Position numbers and translations under genes: made by a program. Of a stretch of DNA of 7,779 bases, positions 6,902 through 7,779 are shown one piece after another (the stretch's first letter is position 1; every line of letters begins with the position of its first letter). Under the pieces are notes generated by a model. It had not been told where the DNA came from. It saw nothing but the letters and a program-made list of their open reading frames with translations, and searched no databases. The DNA comes from Deltaproteobacteria bacterium (GTDB lineage: Bacteria > Bdellovibrionota > O2-12-FULL-43-9 > JACQJE01): NCBI GenBank assembly GCA_016205125.1, contig JACQJE010000055.1:1-7779 (forward strand). Direction: 5' to 3'.

Positions 6902-6927
6902 CCCAAAAATCTAACTCTATTTTTGGG
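6902..6927. repeat. 9-bp hairpin downstream of terC
   Basis: CCCAAAAAT (6902-6910) and ATTTTTGGG (6919-6927) form a perfect stem with an 8-nt loop. It begins 6 bp past the terC stop. On the minus strand the T tract lies inside the 3' arm and is followed by GGG, so this is not a classical intrinsic terminator, though it could slow transcription or protect the terC mRNA end. Read inward it carries AAAATAGAG, as does the opposite outer hairpin at 6745-6776, so it is probably the right outer part of the same foldback element. Confidence 0.55.
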
Positions 6928-6932
6928 TATCA

Positions 6933-7779
6933 TCACTGATGAGGATCGGCAGTTATCCCCTCAATCTTTACTTTTTTTGGAAACTTCAGAGACAGAAGAA
7001 TTGAAATCGTCAAAACAGCCGCTATAAAGCCCAAAGCGATTCCGACCGGAATATGGAAAAGATCTTCAAGGAGCATCTTCACTCCCACAAATGCGAGGAT
7101 CATCGCGAGCCCGTAATGGAGGTAATGAAACATCTGCATGATTCCAGCCAGGGCAAAATAGAGCGCCCGCAAACCAAGAATAGCAAAGACATTGGAACTG
7201 TAAACAATGAAAGGATCCTTCGAAATCGCCAAAATGGCGGGAATCGAATCGATGGCAAAGACAAGATCTGTCGATTCAACAACAAGCAGCACCACAAAAA
7301 GCGGGGTCGCAACCCTTTTCCCCTCTTCAATGGCAAAAAATCTCCCCCCTTCCGATGAACTGGACACACTCATCACCTTTCGAAAGAGACGCAAGACAAG
7401 ACTTTTTTCCTCTTTGATCTCTTTTTCTTCGCCAAAGGCGAGTTTAAAACCGGTAAAGATCAGGAAGATGCCAAAAAGGTAACTCACCCAGAAGAAGTGG
7501 CGGATAAGAGCCACGCCTGTCATGATAAATACGGCTCTCATCACCAAAGCCCCTATAATCCCCCAGAATAAGATCTTGTGCTGATAAAGCTTAGGAACTT
7601 TGAAATAAGTAAAAATGAGCAGAAAAACAAAAAGATTATCGACACTCAGCGATTTTTCAATCAAATACCCCGCCAAAAATTGAAGCGCTGTCTCGGTTCC
7701 CCTCAACCAGTAAATCCCGAGATTGAATAAGAGCGCCAAAATGATCCATACTGCGCTCCAGATCAGCGCCTCCCTGACT
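6933..7779 (-). CDS. terC: TerC family integral membrane protein, 5' end outside the window
   Basis: This is an inner-membrane protein of the TerC/Alx family; characterised members export Mn2+ or protect against metal or tellurite stress. The reading frame stays open to the window edge and begins, at the first full codon, with VREALIWSAVW, a conserved early segment of the family. The TTG at 7739 is therefore not the real start, and roughly 35-40 N-terminal residues should lie beyond the edge. The 281 visible residues include the family hallmarks EKSLSVDNLFVFLLIF, YQHKILFWGIIGALVMRA, LVVESTDLVFAIDSIPAILAIS and NVFAILGLRALYF. The acidic residues of SVDN, ESTD and AIDS are thought to line the ion path. 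At least seven hydrophobic segments are visible, with a charged loop EEKEIKEEK. The protein ends in a short polar tail after KFPKKVKIEG. The substrate is inferred from the family, not shown here. Confidence 0.93.
   Translation of the reverse strand, partial: VREALIWSAVWIILALLFNLGIYWLRGTETALQFLAGYLIEKSLSVDNLFVFLLIFTYFKVPKLYQHKILFWGIIGALVMRAVFIMTGVALIRHFFWVSYLFGIFLIFTGFKLAFGEEKEIKEEKSLVLRLFRKVMSVSSSSEGGRFFAIEEGKRVATPLFVVLLVVESTDLVFAIDSIPAILAISKDPFIVYSSNVFAILGLRALYFALAGIMQMFHYLHYGLAMILAFVGVKMLLEDLFHIPVGIALGFIAAVLTISILLSLKFPKKVKIEGITADPHQ

Noticed and set aside
6712..6936. 74-residue minus-strand open frame across the terC-MFS gap
   Set aside because: It runs straight through the foldback and both hairpins, overlaps the MFS start and the terC stop, and has no good ribosome site. 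The open frame is best explained as a by-product of the repeat.
1..7779. CRISPR array, tRNA or rRNA genes, integrase or transposase genes, toxin-antitoxin or defence genes
   Set aside because: No regularly spaced direct repeats, no cloverleaf-like or rRNA-like sequence, and no protein of these families was seen on either strand.

Overview
The window reads as ordinary chromosomal DNA of a Gram-negative bacterium with moderate GC content. A Gram-negative envelope is suggested by a signal-peptide-bearing protein that looks like a beta-barrel and ends in phenylalanine. The dCTP deaminase is of the kind found in both Chlamydiae and gamma-proteobacteria. A relative of the environmental Chlamydiae (PVC group) is possible, but this is a weak inference from a few proteins.

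Layout, left to right. Positions 1-88 hold a strong nested palindrome of REP type. A minus-strand block follows: a putative outer-membrane beta-barrel protein (89-982), enolase (1104-2405) and, upstream of enolase, an unrecognised protein with a sensor-like N-terminal part and a coiled-coil C-terminal part (2431-3321). The last two are 25 bp apart and are probably co-transcribed. A divergent promoter region (3322-3435) separates this block from two plus-strand genes: dcd, encoding dCTP deaminase (3436-4029), and a secreted DUF4833-like protein (4092-4742). These meet, tail to tail with an 8-bp gap, a second minus-strand block: an MFS transporter (5312-6727) followed by a small DUF6580-like membrane protein (4751-5278). 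At the right edge is terC (6933-7779), cut at its 5' end by the window boundary.

The 205-bp gap between terC and the MFS gene is almost entirely filled by nested inverted repeats: a foldback of about 122 bp with 58-nt imperfect arms, flanked on each side by its own hairpin. This looks like a small non-autonomous repetitive element and is the most unusual structure in the window.

The genes cover glycolysis (eno), pyrimidine nucleotide supply (dcd), metal or solute transport (terC, MFS) and the envelope (beta-barrel protein, DUF4833 protein). I see no defence system, CRISPR array, phage, integrase or biosynthetic cluster, and no convincing sign of a new multi-gene system. The points worth a second look are the foldback element, the REP-like palindrome, the orphan sensor-like gene coupled to eno with a possibly leaderless promoter, and the little-studied DUF4833 and DUF6580 proteins.
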